Below, in pieces: positions 6,852-7,635 of a stretch of DNA of 7,635 nt. This stretch comes from CALMEC01 sp964440285 (GTDB taxonomy: Bacteria > Actinomycetota > Thermoleophilia > Miltoncostaeales > Miltoncostaeaceae). The DNA lies in assembly GCA_964440285.1 (NCBI GenBank), contig CAYTRV010000110.1, positions 1-7,635 on the forward strand. Reading direction: 5' to 3'. The position numbers and the translations under genes are program-made. The notes under the pieces were generated by a model that ran no database searches, was not told the origin of the DNA, and was given only the letters and a program-made list of their open reading frames with translations. Numbering within the stretch: position 1 is the stretch's first letter; each line of letters begins with the position of its first letter.

Positions 6852-7511
6852 CTACACGGATGCCCGGGAGCCCCAGCCGTCCCAGTGGACCACCTCGTCC
6901 AGCGTGCGACGACGGCCCGGCGTGAAGCCGGTGCCGATCGTGTGCGCCACGGGGATCAGGGCGACCTGCATGACCCTGTCGAACGGGATGTCGAGGATCT
7001 CGGCGGCCTCCCGTTCGTGGAACAGGTGCACCGTCGTCATCGTCGTTCCGAGGCCGCGGGCGCGGGCGGCCAGCATGAAGCTCCAGACCGCCGGCATGAT
7101 CGAGCCGAACGCGGAAGCCTGCTCCACGATGGGCCGGTCGTCCGTCCGCGGACGGATGCACGGGACCAGCAGGACCGGGGCCTCGTGCATGTGATCGCGC
7201 AGGTGCATCGCCGAGCGCAGCACCCGCGCTTGTTCGGGGCTCGGCGTGGAGCCCCGGCGGCCGCGGCCGTCGAGGCCGTCGGTGCGGTAGTGGTCGAAGC
7301 CGCGGCGGTAGAGCTCCGCGAGGCCGGCCTTGCGGTCCGGATCGGTCACCACCACGAACGACCACCGCTGCCGGTTCCCCCCGGTCGGGGCCTGGAGCGC
7401 GATCTCGAGGCACTCCTCCAGGAGCTCGCGCTCAACCGGGCGCGCCAGGTCGAGGCGACGGCGGACCGCACGGGTCGTGGTGAGCAGTTCGTCGGGTGTG
7501 AGATCGCTCAT
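6852..7511 (-). CDS. Nitroreductase-family FMN oxidoreductase
   Basis: Predicted 219-aa FMN-dependent NAD(P)H oxidoreductase, cytoplasmic and normally dimeric; length is typical. Visible family blocks are TTRAVRRRLDL (12-22), whose arginines fit an FMN-phosphate site, APTGGNRQRWSF (41-52), PVLLVPC (112-118), ASAFGSIMPAVWSFMLAA (132-149), RGLGTTMTT (152-160) and the C-terminal PVAHTIGTGFTPGRRR (187-202) followed by VVHWDGWG (207-214). The C-terminal block is of a type seen in mycobacterial and other actinobacterial nitroreductases. I chose ATG 7511 because the protein aligns with the family from there. A GTG at 7589 is in frame but lies inside the tandem repeat and would add low-complexity residues. 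No good Shine-Dalgarno site directly precedes the ATG; GAGGTGG occurs about 20 nt upstream, rather far. The physiological substrate is unknown, since the family covers nitro, quinone, enone and dehalogenation chemistry. Confidence 0.9.
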   Translation of the reverse strand: MSDLTPDELLTTTRAVRRRLDLARPVERELLEECLEIALQAPTGGNRQRWSFVVVTDPDRKAGLAELYRRGFDHYRTDGLDGRGRRGSTPSPEQARVLRSAMHLRDHMHEAPVLLVPCIRPRTDDRPIVEQASAFGSIMPAVWSFMLAARARGLGTTMTTVHLFHEREAAEILDIPFDRVMQVALIPVAHTIGTGFTPGRRRTLDEVVHWDGWGSRASV

Positions 7512-7536
7512 GACCCGTAGTCTGCCCGCGCCCCCA

Positions 7537-7554
7537 CCTCGACGCCCGTCGAGG
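7537..7554. promoter_or_regulatory. Perfect inverted repeat upstream of the nitroreductase gene
   Basis: CCTCGACG and CGTCGAGG are perfect reverse complements separated by CC. They sit 25 bp before the nitroreductase ATG, between it and the tandem repeats. The position suits a repressor operator (TetR- or MarR-type sites often look like this) or a 5'-UTR hairpin. Neither is proven, and no regulator gene is visible in the window. Confidence 0.4.
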
Positions 7555-7557
7555 CGC

Positions 7558-7635
7558 GTTGGCCACTTGGCCGCCGCCGGGTTGGCCACTTGGCCGCCGC
7601 CGGGTTGGCCACTTGGCCGCCGCCGGGTTGGCCAC
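7558..7635. repeat. 23-bp tandem repeat, about 3.4 copies, cut by the window edge
   Basis: Three identical 23-bp units occupy 7558-7580, 7581-7603 and 7604-7626, and the first 9 bases of a fourth end the window. Each unit starts GTTGGCCACTTGGCC and ends GCCGCCGG. Within each is a short dyad, GGCCA-CT-TGGCC. The period is not a multiple of three, which argues against a coding repeat. The exact identity of the copies suggests recent expansion or active homogenisation. The full array length is unknown. Confidence 0.9.

Noticed and set aside
5620..7413. 597-aa form of the glycosyltransferase starting at 7413
   Set aside because: About 190 extra N-terminal residues overlap the nitroreductase gene in another frame and are Pro/Arg-rich shadow sequence. 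The Rossmann first strand begins just after GTG 6840.
6852..7589. Longer 245-aa form of the nitroreductase starting at GTG 7589
   Set aside because: The start lies inside the tandem repeat and the extra 26 residues are repeat-derived and Gly/Arg-rich. ATG 7511 gives the normal family N-terminus.
7558..7635. CRISPR array
   Set aside because: The 23-bp units are directly adjacent with no spacers, so this is a simple tandem repeat.

Overview
This is a GC-rich, tightly packed bacterial window in which every supported gene lies on the minus strand. Third codon positions are almost all G or C. The PimA-like glycosyltransferase and the mycobacterial-looking nitroreductase suggest an actinobacterium (Actinomycetota). 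This is an inference: a GC-rich Chloroflexota or similar lineage cannot be excluded, and no marker gene is present.

In transcription order (high to low coordinates) the window starts with a 23-bp tandem repeat cut by the right edge (7558-7635). A perfect 8-bp inverted repeat follows (7537-7554), then a two-gene unit: a nitroreductase-family flavoprotein (6852-7511) and, 11 nt later, a GT4 glycosyltransferase (5620-6840). A 342-bp intergenic region follows (5278-5619). It is the most structured non-coding part of the window: a terminator-like hairpin, an AT-rich island with two overlapping dyads, a stem-loop, a near-ideal Shine-Dalgarno sequence and a candidate 31-codon leader ORF that ends 3 nt before the next gene.

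The main content is a two-gene operon, 599 aa then 1156 aa, joined by a TGATG stop/start overlap. The proteins belong to the 2-hydroxyacyl-CoA dehydratase activase superfamily (BadF/BadG/BcrA/BcrD, COG1924, with COG3580- and COG3581-type partners). The larger one carries two tandem ATPase modules, each with the paired cysteines that bind the bridging [4Fe-4S] cluster in HgdC-type 'archerases', then a DUF2229-type region. The smaller one resembles the electron-accepting partner, with all five of its cysteines in compact motifs. Together they are expected to form an ATP-driven, oxygen-sensitive low-potential electron-transfer machine. The final substrate is unknown: no classical dehydratase subunits, CoA-transferase or electron-transfer flavoprotein genes are visible. 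There is no sequence evidence that the nitroreductase/glycosyltransferase pair works with this system.

Most worth a second look are the leader region of the activase operon, the split two-gene architecture, and the two symmetrical or repetitive elements upstream of the nitroreductase.
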